A stretch of DNA of 64,000 bases from Neiella litorisoli (GCF_014773395.1 NZ_JACXAF010000023.1:1-64000), one strand, 5' to 3'; counted from the first letter of the stretch, positions 19,672 to 30,007 are shown. Notes: generated by a model from the letters alone, not told the origin. Numbers and translations are program-made.

Positions 19672-20112
19672 ATGATGACTGAGCGATTGAAATCTATAGT
19701 AATTGGTGCCATTGGATTAGCCCTGACGAGCCCCGCGTTGAGCCAAGAGCCCGAATCAGTTGACCCCAACCACCAGCTATTTGCCCGTTCAGTGATGTAC
19801 CAGTCGCTCAGTGACATGTGCTTGCAACAGAACCCACTATCTCCCATTAAAGCCGCCTATCAACAGTGGTTAGGGCAGCATCAAAGTGATATTGAACTGG
19901 GCCGACAAGCGATCACCACGATGGCGTTGGAGCAGGGCAGAACCATGGATTCGGTGGTGAACGTCTTCCTTCACATGGTTGAGCAAAACTGGGGGCAGCT
20001 TGATGAACCGGGCAGAGCGCAGCAATGTGATGAGTTGTTGAACTATTTGCAGCAAGGCCAAGTGGCGGCGGTTGTTACGCCAGCAGCCCCAGAAGCGGCA
20101 AACAGCCCCTAG
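19672..20112 (+). CDS. Small exported protein of unknown function
   Basis: A 146-residue protein with a clear signal peptide (hydrophobic residues 8-20, probable cleavage after SPALS-Q). Two cysteines in the mature part (C50 and C118) could form a disulfide in the periplasm. The rest is helical and Gln-rich, with an Ala/Pro-rich tail. I do not recognise the family. GAAGGA precedes the start. Its stop overlaps the stop of the convergent chemoreceptor by four bases. Confidence 0.7.
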   Translation: MMTERLKSIVIGAIGLALTSPALSQEPESVDPNHQLFARSVMYQSLSDMCLQQNPLSPIKAAYQQWLGQHQSDIELGRQAITTMALEQGRTMDSVVNVFLHMVEQNWGQLDEPGRAQQCDELLNYLQQGQVAAVVTPAAPEAANSP

Positions 20113-21716
20113 ATTTTGTAAGCATCGACGATTGCCTCAAGTTTTTCCGAAAGTGCCACCACTTTGTCACTAATCACATTGTCGGTGGCAGCATCTTGAG
20201 CCGATTTTTCGGCGATTTGCCGGATCGCGGCTAAATGGCCATTAATCTGCTCCATGGCTTTGGTTTGTTCGTTGGCGGCTTGGGCAACTTGGGCGTTGAG
20301 TTGCGATATTTCGTCGCTCTGGGCCTCAATTGCCGTTAGCTGCTCCGCGAGCTGCTGAATACTGCCCGACGAATTCTGTGCAGATTGAATGACCTGCTCG
20401 ATAATCCCGACGACCTGATCTTTCTGGCGCCGCAACTCTTCATTGATCGATTTAATTTCGTCCGTTGAATCATGGGTTCGGTTGGCCAGAGAACGCACCT
20501 CGTCGGCGACCACAGAGAAGCCTCGGCCTTGCTCGCCTGCGCGGGCTGCTTCGATCGCGGCGTTTAACGCCAACAAATTCGTTTGCTCGGCTATTGCCGA
20601 TATCACTTCCACCACGGTACTGACTTTGTCGCTGCGCTCTTCGAGCTGCTCCAAGCTTTGGCTGGCAGAGCTCACTAGTGTTGCGAGCTGTTCAATTTGT
20701 GCTTGTACGCGCTGAGACTCGATGGCGCCACTGCGCGCCTGCTGATTGGCCGATTCTGAGCGCTCAGCGGTGTATTTGGCGTTTTGCAACACTTCCGCTG
20801 CCGATGATTCCATCTCGGTCATACTTGTTGCGACCGAGTCCGTCCCCTCTTTGAGTTCGACGACCGACTTCTCGGTCGAGGCGGCAATGTGATGGACTTG
20901 TTCGGCGGTGTCATGGAGAAGGTGGGTGTTTGAAGCCAGTTGCTTCACGCTGTGACGAAATTGCGCCAGTAATTGATCGATGGAGCGATACACTTGACCA
21001 ATTTCATCTCCGCGCTGGCCTCCTAGCTGTACTGACAAATCGGAATGCTCGGAGATGGTCGCCAGTTTACCGCGCAGATCGTTTAATCGCGCGACTACGG
21101 TGCGCTTAAATACCAGAGCCAACGCGGCAACGCCAATGGCGAAGATGAGCGTGAGCAAGCCTGATTGTTGCCATAACGCCTGATAAATTTGTTGCTCCGC
21201 GTCCGCCAATGAGTAATCGATGCGAACCGCGCCGGCGATTTCCCCTTCCTTGCTGGTTGCATGGCACATTAAGCAATTAATACCATCATGGTTTGCTGTC
21301 ATGACAATTGGCGTCAACACCGTCACTAGGGGCGTCCCCGATGCGCTGCTGAAATGCTCAATATGCTCACCGGTTAGTGCTCGGCGTTCGAGAGCATCAA
21401 GGTGAGTTGAACCTTGAGTACCGAGACCAAACATGGCAACTAACGCTTCGCCACGAATAATATCGAGGCGCTCAACGTTGGCCTGCGATAGCATTTTTCG
21501 GTGAAGCACTGGTTGTTGAGTCATCGCCCCGGAAAGCATTAAGGTATTGACCGATTCAAAATAACCATTGGCCAGAGCCGTTGCTTGTTTCGACGCCATT
21601 TGTCGAACCAGATCGCGCTCGTGCTGGTAGCTGAACGACAGTGTAATGAGGAGCAACACAAGGCCGACCAATGCCATGGTCAGGTAAAGCTTGGTTGCGA
21701 TGGAAAGTTGCTTCAT
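20109..21716 (-). CDS. Chemoreceptor with a periplasmic c-type haem motif
   Basis: A 535-residue methyl-accepting chemotaxis protein. Membrane helices lie at about 10-28 and 185-203 and enclose a periplasmic sensor of about 155 residues. The sensor contains C148-L-M-C151-H152, the CxxCH site for covalent haem c, placed close before the second helix as in haem-binding PAS-like sensors of Geobacter chemoreceptors. A HAMP domain (about 204-256), a long coiled coil and the signalling tip [24 protein letters not shown] follow. The protein probably directs swimming by redox potential, oxygen or NO. No C-terminal CheR-tether pentapeptide is seen. Haem attachment is inferred from the motif. Confidence 0.92.
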   Translation of the reverse strand: MKQLSIATKLYLTMALVGLVLLLITLSFSYQHERDLVRQMASKQATALANGYFESVNTLMLSGAMTQQPVLHRKMLSQANVERLDIIRGEALVAMFGLGTQGSTHLDALERRALTGEHIEHFSSASGTPLVTVLTPIVMTANHDGINCLMCHATSKEGEIAGAVRIDYSLADAEQQIYQALWQQSGLLTLIFAIGVAALALVFKRTVVARLNDLRGKLATISEHSDLSVQLGGQRGDEIGQVYRSIDQLLAQFRHSVKQLASNTHLLHDTAEQVHHIAASTEKSVVELKEGTDSVATSMTEMESSAAEVLQNAKYTAERSESANQQARSGAIESQRVQAQIEQLATLVSSASQSLEQLEERSDKVSTVVEVISAIAEQTNLLALNAAIEAARAGEQGRGFSVVADEVRSLANRTHDSTDEIKSINEELRRQKDQVVGIIEQVIQSAQNSSGSIQQLAEQLTAIEAQSDEISQLNAQVAQAANEQTKAMEQINGHLAAIRQIAEKSAQDAATDNVISDKVVALSEKLEAIVDAYKI

Positions 21717-21922
21717 TGCAAGTGCACGAGTCGTGGCTAATCCTTGAAAAAACTATAATCGCTATTTGCGATTTCGGCTGTAGGGAAGGCCGGCACTGTT
21801 AAAAAAGTCACAAATAAATCAGTAAGCAACAGCCGTAAAACAGACACCAACGATCAGCAGGCTCTAGGGGGACGCGCCAAACTGTGGTTCAATAGCCGAT
21901 CTTGGGTGTTCGGGAGATAGTT

Positions 21923-22420
21923 GTGGATCAAAAGTGGATGCGGCGCGCCATCGAGTTAGCGGCGCAAGCTGAAGAGCTTGGTGAGGTGCCTGTTGGTGCG
22001 GTGCTGGTTGGCGATAATGGCGAGGTAATCGCTGAAGGGTTCAATCAGAGCATTTGTCAGCATGATCCAACAGCTCACGCTGAAATCATGGCATTGCGGC
22101 AAGCTGGCGAGCGGGTTAGCAATTACCGCCTTACTAATACTACCTTGTATGTCACCTTAGAGCCTTGCCCTATGTGTGCTGGTGCAATGGTTCATGCTCG
22201 GGTCGGCCGTCTTGTTTATGGTGCCGCAGATCCGCGTACGGGCTCCGCAGGAACGGTATTTCAATTACTTCAATCTGCGCAATTAAATCATCAGGTAGAG
22301 GTGCTCGGAGGGGTTGAGCAAGAACGCTGCGCTGAGCAGCTCAAGCGCTTTTTTCGGAACAAACGGGCACAACAAAAGGCACAGAAAAAAGCGCGTCAGA
22401 ATGATCTGTTGGCAGACTAG
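21923..22420 (+). CDS. tadA: tRNA(Arg) adenosine-34 deaminase
   Basis: Deaminates A34 of tRNA-Arg(ACG) to inosine; essential for decoding CGN codons. The zinc and catalytic residues are H52-A-E54 and P-C82-P-M-C85. The C-terminus is extended and basic, fitting tRNA contact. I start at GTG 21923, preceded by GGGAG at good spacing, giving 165 residues; the upstream TTG adds only seven unconserved codons. The stop lies in an inverted repeat shared with a small convergent gene. Confidence 0.96.
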   Translation: MDQKWMRRAIELAAQAEELGEVPVGAVLVGDNGEVIAEGFNQSICQHDPTAHAEIMALRQAGERVSNYRLTNTTLYVTLEPCPMCAGAMVHARVGRLVYGAADPRTGSAGTVFQLLQSAQLNHQVEVLGGVEQERCAEQLKRFFRNKRAQQKAQKKARQNDLLAD

Positions 22421-22536
22421 TTGTCTGCCAAAAACATGGTGTGCTGCTTTCTCAAGCGCGCATAAATATTGCGTTTAGTTCGTTTCACTTGCATGAAGCG
22501 TCGTAAGTTTTGACTTCTGGTGCGAGTTTTACGCAT
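22417..22536 (-). CDS. Small, very basic protein of 39 residues (novel candidate)
   Basis: An ATG at 22536 opens 39 codons ending in TAG. GAGG lies at proper spacing before it (ATGAGGTTGAAACC then ATG). The product begins MRKTRTRSQNLRRFM and has about 14 Arg/Lys residues and almost no acidic ones, so it would bind nucleic acid, most simply RNA or the ribosome. It lies convergent to tadA, overlapping its stop by four bases. The two genes share an inverted repeat (TTGGCAGAC and GTCTGCCAA) at their ends. I do not recognise the family. The strong ribosome site and position between tadA and mltF support a real gene; conservation is untested. Confidence 0.55.
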   Translation of the reverse strand: MRKTRTRSQNLRRFMQVKRTKRNIYARLRKQHTMFLADN

Positions 22537-22616
22537 TGGTTTCAACCTCATTTTCAGTTCTCCGCCATTACACTTGCCAATTATTACAATTCGATGAATC
22601 GAATCACCAAAACGCG

Positions 22617-24119
22617 TTATGGCTGTTCGGCTGATTCAGCCTCTGCAGCTTCCTCCAACGCGCTTTGTTGATCTTCCGGCTCCTCAAATTTCTCGATCAA
22701 TTCGGTAATGTTGGAGAAGCGGTCTTGCTGGCGCTCCAGCTCTTTTTGCCGAGATGCCTGGCGCTCTAACCACAATAACGTTTCGTAATAGCGGCGAATA
22801 TTGCGAACATAACGGACTGGCTCATCGCCGCGGGCGTAGCCAAATTTGGTTTGCTTGTACCATTGGCGCTTGCGTAGCAACGGCAAGCTCTCTTGCACAT
22901 CTAACCAAGAGTAGCGATTTCTATCACGAAGCTCGGTGATATCCATTGCATCGATCAAATGTCCGTAACCTACATTATAGGCTGCTAGCGCAAACCACAT
23001 ACGTTCATTTTCCGGCACTTTGTCAGGAATGCGCGCTAACATCTTCTCTAAGTACTTGGCACCGCCCATGATGCTTTGCTCTGGATCGAGGCGGTCAGTG
23101 ACGCCAACACCGCTGGCGGTGGCCTGTGTAAGCATCATCATGCCCCGAACGCCGGTAAAAGAAGTTGCCTTGGGATTCCAGTGCGATTCCTGATAACTAA
23201 TCGCGGCCAGCAGCTCCCAATCAATGGTTTGAGCATAACGCTCAAATAGTTTGCGATAGCGCGGCAATTTACGTTTTGTCGCGCGGATAAAAGCTCTGGT
23301 ATCGACGTAGTCAAACTCATTGATGTGACTGAAATACTTGTGCTCAATTTCGGCGAGCAGGCCCTGATCGTTGATCCAGCTGAAATATTCAATGGCAATT
23401 CCAAACAGGCTGTCGTCATCAGAGTCGGCAAATGCCCAGGCAATGTGTTGTTCGCCTTCAAGGGAAAAGGCCACCGACAATTCAGGATGAAAGCGACGCA
23501 TTGAATCCAGTTGAGTCGAGTCGACTAGGGTGTAGTCAATGTCGCCAGAGAGCACTTTCATCAGCAATGAATCGCTGTTGTCGTTGGCGCTCTCGCGCCA
23601 TTGCAAGTCGGGGTGCTGCTGTTGCTCTTCCATCAATTTTTCAGCGTGGGCACTGTTGGCCATCACGACTAATTCACCGGGCACCTGATTTAAGCTCAAC
23701 GGCCATCGATTGCCTTTTTTGAATACGACTTTTTGAGTGACCTGATAATAGCTGGGACCGAACCGGAACTGGCTACGGCGCTTTGATGTGGGGGTTAATC
23801 CGGCGGCCGCTAAGTCAATTTCATTGGCTTCGAGTTTGTTGAATAGCATGTCGATGTGATGAACCGGCACCATCTGTAACTCAACGCCAAGGTATCGGGC
23901 AAATGAATGGGCGAGATCATACTCCAGCCCAGTTTCGCCCGACTGAGCTTGCATGTAGGTGGTCGCTCCAAACAAGGTGCCAACGCGCAGAACGCCACGC
24001 TGCTGAATGAGCTGAAGGTGAGAATCGGCCTGTGGAGTTTGCGGCAAACAGCCCGCCAGCAGGGTAGATAACGCCAGAATAAGCCAAACAACATACTGCT
24101 TTGGATGCCAACTTCTCAT
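22617..24119 (-). CDS. mltF: Membrane-bound lytic murein transglycosylase F
   Basis: A 500-residue outer-membrane lipoprotein (lipobox LLAGC, C24) that cleaves peptidoglycan to 1,6-anhydromuropeptides. Residues about 38-265 form a periplasmic solute-binding-like regulatory domain (LRVGTLFGATTY start). Residues about 285-455 are the lysozyme-like SLT domain with the catalytic Glu in AISYQESHWNP and the GVRGMMMLT loop. A Glu/Gln-rich tail ends the protein. It is divergent from purL, the common arrangement in gammaproteobacteria. Confidence 0.96.
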   Translation of the reverse strand: MRSWHPKQYVVWLILALSTLLAGCLPQTPQADSHLQLIQQRGVLRVGTLFGATTYMQAQSGETGLEYDLAHSFARYLGVELQMVPVHHIDMLFNKLEANEIDLAAAGLTPTSKRRSQFRFGPSYYQVTQKVVFKKGNRWPLSLNQVPGELVVMANSAHAEKLMEEQQQHPDLQWRESANDNSDSLLMKVLSGDIDYTLVDSTQLDSMRRFHPELSVAFSLEGEQHIAWAFADSDDDSLFGIAIEYFSWINDQGLLAEIEHKYFSHINEFDYVDTRAFIRATKRKLPRYRKLFERYAQTIDWELLAAISYQESHWNPKATSFTGVRGMMMLTQATASGVGVTDRLDPEQSIMGGAKYLEKMLARIPDKVPENERMWFALAAYNVGYGHLIDAMDITELRDRNRYSWLDVQESLPLLRKRQWYKQTKFGYARGDEPVRYVRNIRRYYETLLWLERQASRQKELERQQDRFSNITELIEKFEEPEDQQSALEEAAEAESAEQP

Positions 24120-24206
24120 AAATTTTTATTTATTAATCATATAGCTGAGCTATTTATCTACGCCACATTTTAGCTTCAATAAAAGATCTTGCACTCGATT
24201 GTTGGT

Positions 24207-24240
24207 AATCGCTGCATTTGAGCGATTTTTTGCCTATAAT
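24207..24240 (+). promoter_or_regulatory. purL promoter -10 box preceded by a perfect inverted repeat
   Basis: AATCGCT (24207-24213) and AGCGATT (24221-24227) form a perfect 7-bp inverted repeat with a 7-base spacer, followed by a T-run and then TATAAT (24235-24240), 51 bases before purL. The repeat covers where the -35 box should be and no good -35 hexamer is seen, so an operator or activator site is possible. It does not match the PurR consensus. Confidence 0.45.
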
Positions 24241-24291
24241 AGCGCCCCTTAATATCGTCCACCCCATCAGATATCGAGTCCAATACCGTCT

Positions 24292-27200
24292 ATGGAAATT
24301 CTACGCGGCGCGCCTGCCTTATCCGACTTTCGTATCCAGAAATTACTGGCTGCTTGTGCTAAAAATCAGCTCCCTGTAGTTGAGGTTTATGCTGAATTCA
24401 TGCACTTCGTTGAGCTTAACGGGCAATTGAGTCCTGAGCAACAGGCTGAGTTGGCTCAGATCCTGACCTACGGCCCAACAATTGCTGAACATGAGCCAGA
24501 AGGCTTACTCATGCTGGTGACCCCTCGCCCGGGCACTATCTCTCCTTGGTCGACCAAGGCAACAGACATCGCTCATAACTGTGGCTTAGATGCCATCGTA
24601 CGCCTTGAGCGAGGCACTGCCTATTACCTTAAGGTCGAAGGTGAACTCACTGCTGAACAAACCGTTGTGCTGAAATCTTTACTGCATGACCGGATGATGG
24701 AAGTGGTGTTTGCCGATATGAACCAAGCTGAAGCTTTGTTCCAACATCATACGCCGGCGCCACACAGCTCTGTTGATGTGCTAGGCGGGGGCCGCGAGGC
24801 ATTAGCTAAAGCCAACGTTGATCTGGGTTTGGCACTGGCCGAAGATGAAATCGATTATTTGGTCGGGAGCTTCATTAAGCTTGAGCGAAACCCGAACGAC
24901 ATCGAACTCTACATGTTTGCCCAAGCAAACTCAGAGCACTGTCGCCACAAGATTTTTAATGCCGACTGGACTATCGATGGTGTTGAGCAGCCGAAATCGC
25001 TGTTTAAGATGATCAAGAACACCTACGAACAAACGCCAGATTATGTGTTGTCTGCCTATTCAGATAATGCCGCGGTGATGGAAGGTTCTGCTGCGGGTCG
25101 CTTCTTCGCTGACCCAGAAACGCGCGAGTACGGTTATCATCAAGAAGATATTCAAATCTTGATGAAGGTTGAAACCCACAACCACCCAACCGCTATTTCT
25201 CCTTGGCCGGGCGCAGCAACCGGCTCTGGTGGTGAGATCCGTGACGAAGGCGCTACCGGTAAAGGCGCTAAGCCAAAAGCTGGTTTAGTCGGTTTTTCGG
25301 TATCAAACCTACGCATTCCTGGTGCTGAACAGCCGTGGGAAACTGACTTTGGTAAGCCTGCCCGTATCGTGTCCGCCTTCGACATCATGATGGATGGCCC
25401 ACTGGGTGGCGCAGCGTTCAATAATGAATTTGGTCGCCCGGCACTGCTCGGTTACTTCCGTACCTACGAAGAGCAAGTCAACAGCCACGCTGGCGAAGAA
25501 GTTCGCGGTTACCATAAGCCCATTATGCTCGCTGGCGGTATTGGTAATATTCGCGACGAGCACGTCATTAAAACCCCATTCGAAGCTGGCTCTAAGCTAG
25601 TTGTGTTGGGTGGCCCAGCGATGAACATTGGTTTGGGCGGCGGTGCTGCTTCGTCCATGGCATCAGGCCAATCAAGTGAAGATTTAGATTTTGCTTCAGT
25701 ACAGCGAGACAACCCAGAAATGGAGCGTCGTTGTCAGGAAGCCATCGACCGCTGCTGGCAGTTGGGTGATGACAACCCAATCGCCTTTATCCATGATGTC
25801 GGTGCTGGTGGTCTATCAAATGCATTCCCTGAGCTGGTTCACGATGGCGGCTGCGGTGGTAAATTCCACTTGCGCAATGTACCAAACGATGAGCCGGGCA
25901 TGAGCCCGCTGGAGATCTGGTGTAATGAATCGCAAGAGCGCTATGTGCTGGCAATTAATCCAGATCGCTTAGATGTCTTCGAAGCCATCTGTAAGCGTGA
26001 GCGCGCACCGTTTGCTGTGATTGGAGATGCAACTGCTGAACAATCACTGAAACTGCACGACAGCCACTTTGAAAATACCCCAATCGACTTGCCACTCGAT
26101 GTGTTGCTTGGCAAGCCACCTAAGATGCACCGTGACGTTAAAACAGCGAAGGCTTCTGGGGAAGCACTGAAGTTGGATGACGTCACTCCGGCTGATGCGG
26201 CAGAGCGCTTGCTGCGCTTGCCAACCATTGCCGAGAAGACTTTCTTGGTCACCATTGGCGACCGTACGGTAACCGGCATGGTGGCACAAGATCAGATGGT
26301 TGGCCCGTGGCAGGTGCCAGTAGCCAACTGCGCGGTGACCACTGCCTCGTTCGATACCTATGCTGGTGAAGCCATGTCGATGGGTGAGCGCACGCCTGTT
26401 GCGTTGCTGGACTTTGGCGCTTCTGCCCGTTTGGCGGTTGCTGAATCAATTACCAACATCGCAGCCAATTCAATTGGTGAACTCAAGCGTATTAAGCTGT
26501 CAGCCAACTGGATGTCAGCCGCGGGTCACCCAGGTGAAGACGCTGGCCTTTACGAAGCGGTAAAGGCTGTGGGTGAAGAGTTGTGTGCGGAAGTTGGTTT
26601 GACTATTCCTGTGGGTAAAGACTCGATGTCGATGAAGACCCGCTGGGAAGAGAACGGAGAAGACAAGTCAGTAACGGCGCCAATGTCATTGGTGATCACT
26701 GCGTTTAGCCGAGTGCTGGATGTTCGTCAGTCGGTAACGCCACAACTTCGCACTGACAAGGGCGACACTGAGTTGCTGCTGGTTGACTTAGGTAAGGGTC
26801 AAAACCGCTTAGGCGCCTCTTGTTTGGCGCAGGTTTACAAGCAATTGGGTGATGTTGCGCCAGATTTGGATGACAACCAACTGCTGCTGCAATTCTTCAA
26901 CGCAATCCAAGCCTTGGTGCAAGACGAGAAATTACTTGCGTACCATGACCGCTCTGACGGTGGCTTGTTCACCACGGTGGCGGAAATGGCCTTTGCTGGT
27001 CACACCGGTGTGACCGTTGATATTGCCAACCTTGGCGACAACGACCTAGCTGCGCTGTACAGCGAAGAGCTAGGTGCCGTGGTGCAAGTCTCTGTGGCTG
27101 AGCGTGACGCAGTACTGCAAGTGTTTGCTGACAACGGCTTGGCTGATTGCGTGCACGTGATTGGTCGTTTGAACGATACCGACACCATCGACTTTGTTCG

Positions 27201-28185
27201 AGGTGACGCCACGGTGCTCAGCAACACCCGTACTCACTTCCGTATGGCGTGGGCTGAAACCACTCACAACATGCAAGCATTACGTGATAACCCTGAGTGC
27301 GCCAAGCAAGAGTTTGACGCGAAAGCGAATGCGGCCGATCCGGGGATCCAAGTTGAGCTCGGCTACGATCTAAACGAAGACGTGGCGGCCCCATACATTG
27401 GCACTGGCGCGGCACCTAAGATTGCGATCTTGCGCGAGCAAGGCGTCAACTCTCACGTGGAAATGGCGGCCGCATTTGACCGCGCAGGTTTTGCTGCGGT
27501 TGACGTCCACATGAGTGATGTTTTAGCTGGAGACATCGACTTTGACCAATTCAAAGGTTTAGTAGCTTGCGGTGGTTTCTCATACGGTGACGTATTGGGC
27601 GCTGGTGAAGGTTGGGCAAAATCAATCTTGTTCAACAGCCAAGCACGTGATGCCTTCCAAGGCTTCTTCCATCGTGATGACACCTTTAGCTTAGGCGTGT
27701 GTAACGGCTGTCAGATGATGTCGAACCTGAAAGATCTAATCCCAGGTGCTGAGCTTTGGCCTCGTTTCGTGCGCAATAACTCGGAGCGCTTTGAAGCGCG
27801 CTTTAGCACGGTGAAGATTGCAGAAAGCCCCTCTGTACTGCTCAAGGGGATGGCCGGTTCGCGGATGCCAATTGCGGTCTCTCACGGCGAAGGCCGTACT
27901 GAGTTTGCTAATGCTGACGCTCTGGCTGCACTGCAGAAATCAGGCACAGTGGCAATGAACTACGTGGATAACAACGGCCAGTTCACCGAGCAATATCCGC
28001 TGAACCCAAATGGCTCGCCAGAGGGTATTACTGCAGTCACTTCTGCTGATGGTCGTGCCACCATTATGATGCCGCACCCAGAGCGCGTGTTCCGCGCCGT
28101 AAGCAACTCGTGGGTGCCAGATGACTGGCAAGAAGATAGCCCATGGATGCGTTTATTCCGCAATGCTCGAGTGTTCGTTGGCTAA
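24292..28185 (+). CDS. purL: Phosphoribosylformylglycinamidine synthase (large single-chain form)
   Basis: Converts FGAR to FGAM with glutamine and ATP in purine synthesis. At 1297 residues it is the full single-chain form of gammaproteobacteria. An N-terminal PurS-like domain, two AIRS-like ATP-binding halves ([28 protein letters not shown]-like block near residue 290 and VGKDSMSMK near 775) and a C-terminal class I amidotransferase domain are present. The amidotransferase nucleophile is in [10 protein letters not shown] near residue 1140, and the triad His is in PHPER near 1263. A terminator follows. Confidence 0.98.
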   Translation: MEILRGAPALSDFRIQKLLAACAKNQLPVVEVYAEFMHFVELNGQLSPEQQAELAQILTYGPTIAEHEPEGLLMLVTPRPGTISPWSTKATDIAHNCGLDAIVRLERGTAYYLKVEGELTAEQTVVLKSLLHDRMMEVVFADMNQAEALFQHHTPAPHSSVDVLGGGREALAKANVDLGLALAEDEIDYLVGSFIKLERNPNDIELYMFAQANSEHCRHKIFNADWTIDGVEQPKSLFKMIKNTYEQTPDYVLSAYSDNAAVMEGSAAGRFFADPETREYGYHQEDIQILMKVETHNHPTAISPWPGAATGSGGEIRDEGATGKGAKPKAGLVGFSVSNLRIPGAEQPWETDFGKPARIVSAFDIMMDGPLGGAAFNNEFGRPALLGYFRTYEEQVNSHAGEEVRGYHKPIMLAGGIGNIRDEHVIKTPFEAGSKLVVLGGPAMNIGLGGGAASSMASGQSSEDLDFASVQRDNPEMERRCQEAIDRCWQLGDDNPIAFIHDVGAGGLSNAFPELVHDGGCGGKFHLRNVPNDEPGMSPLEIWCNESQERYVLAINPDRLDVFEAICKRERAPFAVIGDATAEQSLKLHDSHFENTPIDLPLDVLLGKPPKMHRDVKTAKASGEALKLDDVTPADAAERLLRLPTIAEKTFLVTIGDRTVTGMVAQDQMVGPWQVPVANCAVTTASFDTYAGEAMSMGERTPVALLDFGASARLAVAESITNIAANSIGELKRIKLSANWMSAAGHPGEDAGLYEAVKAVGEELCAEVGLTIPVGKDSMSMKTRWEENGEDKSVTAPMSLVITAFSRVLDVRQSVTPQLRTDKGDTELLLVDLGKGQNRLGASCLAQVYKQLGDVAPDLDDNQLLLQFFNAIQALVQDEKLLAYHDRSDGGLFTTVAEMAFAGHTGVTVDIANLGDNDLAALYSEELGAVVQVSVAERDAVLQVFADNGLADCVHVIGRLNDTDTIDFVRGDATVLSNTRTHFRMAWAETTHNMQALRDNPECAKQEFDAKANAADPGIQVELGYDLNEDVAAPYIGTGAAPKIAILREQGVNSHVEMAAAFDRAGFAAVDVHMSDVLAGDIDFDQFKGLVACGGFSYGDVLGAGEGWAKSILFNSQARDAFQGFFHRDDTFSLGVCNGCQMMSNLKDLIPGAELWPRFVRNNSERFEARFSTVKIAESPSVLLKGMAGSRMPIAVSHGEGRTEFANADALAALQKSGTVAMNYVDNNGQFTEQYPLNPNGSPEGITAVTSADGRATIMMPHPERVFRAVSNSWVPDDWQEDSPWMRLFRNARVFVG

Positions 28186-28204
28186 AGCTAATCTCTTTGA
28201 TAAT

Positions 28205-28236
28205 AAAAACGGCGCCTATTCAGCGCCGTTTTTTTA
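28205..28236 (+). terminator. Rho-independent terminator after purL
   Basis: A 10-bp stem AAAACGGCGC/GCGCCGTTTT with a 7-base loop and a run of seven T, 20 bases after the purL stop. Confidence 0.9.
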
Positions 28237-28304
28237 TGCCCAGAGATGGACTGTATGCCGTGGGCGCACGGATGCGCAGAAGCGGCGATGTCTGCTAACG
28301 GCTG

Positions 28305-29471
28305 TTAATCGAGCTGTGGCTCTGTTGGTTTGATGTCATCGCTTGGGTAGCAGCCGAGCACTTTGATAAAGGTGGTGATGTCCTGCAGTTGCTCCATCGC
28401 CGCAGTCATATTGCTGCTTTTTACATTACACTCGACATCGACGTAGAACATTTCTTCCCACGGGTTACCAGGAATTGGTCGAGACTCCAGCTTGCACATG
28501 TTGATGTTGTTTTGCTTCAAGATCAGCAAGGCATCTACCAGTGCGCCGGGGCGCTGCTTGACCGACATAATAAAGGTTGTTTTTGCTGGAATTTGTTCTG
28601 CAACGTCGACCGGCTTGCGGGCAATTACGATAAAGCGACTGAAATTTTGGGATTGATTGGCTAAGCCGGTGCGGATCGGCGTCAGGCCATATAATTTACC
28701 GCCCTCGGCATTACCAATCGCCGCTACGTCATCTCGTTTCAAGTTTGCCACGACCTCAAAGGCTTGTGATGTGGCATCGGTGCGCTCAACAGTCACATCC
28801 GACAACATGCCAAGGTAATCACTGCATTGGGCGATGGGTTGAAAGTGAGAGTAGATAGTACGAATGTTTTCTTCGCTGGTATCGGTGGCAACCAGCAGGC
28901 AATGCTCAACGGGTACCGACAGCTCGCCGACAATATGCAAGCTGGTATGTTGCAGTACATCGTAGACTTCATTAATGCCGCCAGACGAGGTGTTTTCAAT
29001 CGGCAATAGCGCGTAATCGGCCAAACCATTTTCAACTTTGGCGATGATTTCTTTAAAGCTTTTACAGCCATGTTCAATTACTTCTTCAGCTCGACGGGCA
29101 AAATACTTGTGCGCGGCGAGGTGGCTGTATGAACCTTGTTGGCCGAGAAAAGCGACGCGTACTTTGTTGGCAATGGTTTCGGGGTTGATGTGCTGCTGTA
29201 AGTAGGCTTGCTGCAGTAATACCGAATCTTCAATCACGCTATGAAACACTTGTGTGACATAGTGCGAGTCGAGCTCTAGTGCCTTGCCTTGGTCGATGAG
29301 TTCGACCAACAGTTGTTGTTCTCGGCTGGTATCCCGAATCGGCTTGCTGCTGGCAAGCTTGCTTTTGGCAACCTCAATGCTCAATGCGCGACGTTGTGCC
29401 AATAGTTCGAGCAGTTGGCTATCCGTTTGCGAGATTTGTTGTCGAACCTCATTTAAATCAGGTGAAGACAT
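28305..29471 (-). CDS. pheA: Bifunctional chorismate mutase / prephenate dehydratase
   Basis: Makes phenylpyruvate from chorismate for phenylalanine synthesis. The 388-residue protein has an AroQ chorismate mutase (residues about 1-90, LLELLAQRRALSIEVAKSK), a prephenate dehydratase domain (FLGQQGSYSHLAA near 110; ENTSSGGI near 163) and a C-terminal ACT domain with the ESRP motif that binds phenylalanine for feedback inhibition. A leader peptide and attenuator precede it on the same strand, and raiA lies upstream, the classical raiA-pheL-pheA order. Confidence 0.97.
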   Translation of the reverse strand: MSSPDLNEVRQQISQTDSQLLELLAQRRALSIEVAKSKLASSKPIRDTSREQQLLVELIDQGKALELDSHYVTQVFHSVIEDSVLLQQAYLQQHINPETIANKVRVAFLGQQGSYSHLAAHKYFARRAEEVIEHGCKSFKEIIAKVENGLADYALLPIENTSSGGINEVYDVLQHTSLHIVGELSVPVEHCLLVATDTSEENIRTIYSHFQPIAQCSDYLGMLSDVTVERTDATSQAFEVVANLKRDDVAAIGNAEGGKLYGLTPIRTGLANQSQNFSRFIVIARKPVDVAEQIPAKTTFIMSVKQRPGALVDALLILKQNNINMCKLESRPIPGNPWEEMFYVDVECNVKSSNMTAAMEQLQDITTFIKVLGCYPSDDIKPTEPQLD

Positions 29472-29501
29472 GGTGTGTCCTTGCAGCTTTTACATCAAAA
29501 A

Positions 29502-29531
29502 CAAAAAGGCCTCCCGTTGTTTGGGAGGCCT
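29502..29531 (-). terminator. pheA attenuator terminator
   Basis: On the minus strand AGGCCTCCC pairs with GGGAGGCCT across a 7-base loop, followed by TTTTTG. It lies between the pheL leader ORF and the pheA start, the position of a transcription attenuator controlled by translation of phenylalanine codons. Confidence 0.85.
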
Positions 29532-29567
29532 GTGTTTGCTATACGCTCGATACAACACAACCACCCG

Positions 29568-29618
29568 CTATGAGGTGGTAAAAAACGAAAAAATTAGGTG
29601 TTGTTGGAGTCGTTTCAT
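29568..29618 (-). CDS. pheL: pheA leader peptide
   Basis: A 16-codon ORF starting MKRLQQH and ending with three Phe close together (IFSFF) before Thr-Thr-Ser. It is followed 37 bases later by a strong hairpin and T-run ahead of pheA. When charged tRNA-Phe is short, a ribosome stalled at the Phe codons should prevent terminator formation and allow pheA transcription. The ribosome site is weak. The placement between raiA and pheA matches E. coli. Confidence 0.8.
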   Translation of the reverse strand: MKRLQQHLIFSFFTTS

Positions 29619-29666
29619 GGCTGACAATCTAAGGAATAGGTTGCCTGCTGTCAACCAAAATTGACG

Positions 29667-29689
29667 CGAGCACGCGCTTGACGTGCTCG
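29667..29689 (-). terminator. Hairpin after raiA
   Basis: CGAGCACG pairs with CGTGCTCG over a short loop, 16 bases past the raiA stop on the minus strand. The T-tract is interrupted, so termination may be partial. Confidence 0.45.
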
Positions 29690-29704
29690 TTTAGACTTGA
29701 AGTT

Positions 29705-30007
29705 TTATGCGGCTTGAGTTCTCGCTGTGGTTTGTTTGCCCCGATGACGGATCACCTGCTGCTTCAGTTTGTCGACCAAACGATTCGTGGCCGTTTGAAA
29801 GTTCTCATGGTTTGCTTTGGCGAAGATTTCATTACCTGGAGTGAGGATACGGGCTTCGACCATAATGTCGTTGCCATCTTTTTCGATAATAACGCGAGGG
29901 TTAATCAGCTGTACGTCAAGACGTTCCAGTTTACTGAATGCATAGCTAATGTGCTCGCGGATGGAAGGGGTAACAGGCATTGTTTTACAGGTGATTTCGA
30001 TATTCAT
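29705..30007 (-). CDS. raiA: Ribosome-associated inhibitor / hibernation factor (HPF short form)
   Basis: A protein of 100 residues with the beta-alpha fold of YfiA/HPF. It binds the decoding region of the 30S subunit and blocks translation in stationary phase. Typical parts are MNIEITCKTMPVTPSIREHI at the start and the strand with ANHENFQTATNRLVDKLKQQV. The C-terminus is basic. I start at 30007, with AAGGAG before it. Position upstream of pheA follows E. coli raiA. A CRP-like site lies upstream. RaiA and HPF short forms are hard to separate by sequence; gene order favours raiA. Confidence 0.9.
   Translation of the reverse strand: MNIEITCKTMPVTPSIREHISYAFSKLERLDVQLINPRVIIEKDGNDIMVEARILTPGNEIFAKANHENFQTATNRLVDKLKQQVIRHRGKQTTARTQAA

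Noticed and set aside
24245-24291. A leader peptide ahead of purL
   Set aside because: No start codon with a ribosome site and in-frame stop is found between the -10 box and the purL start.
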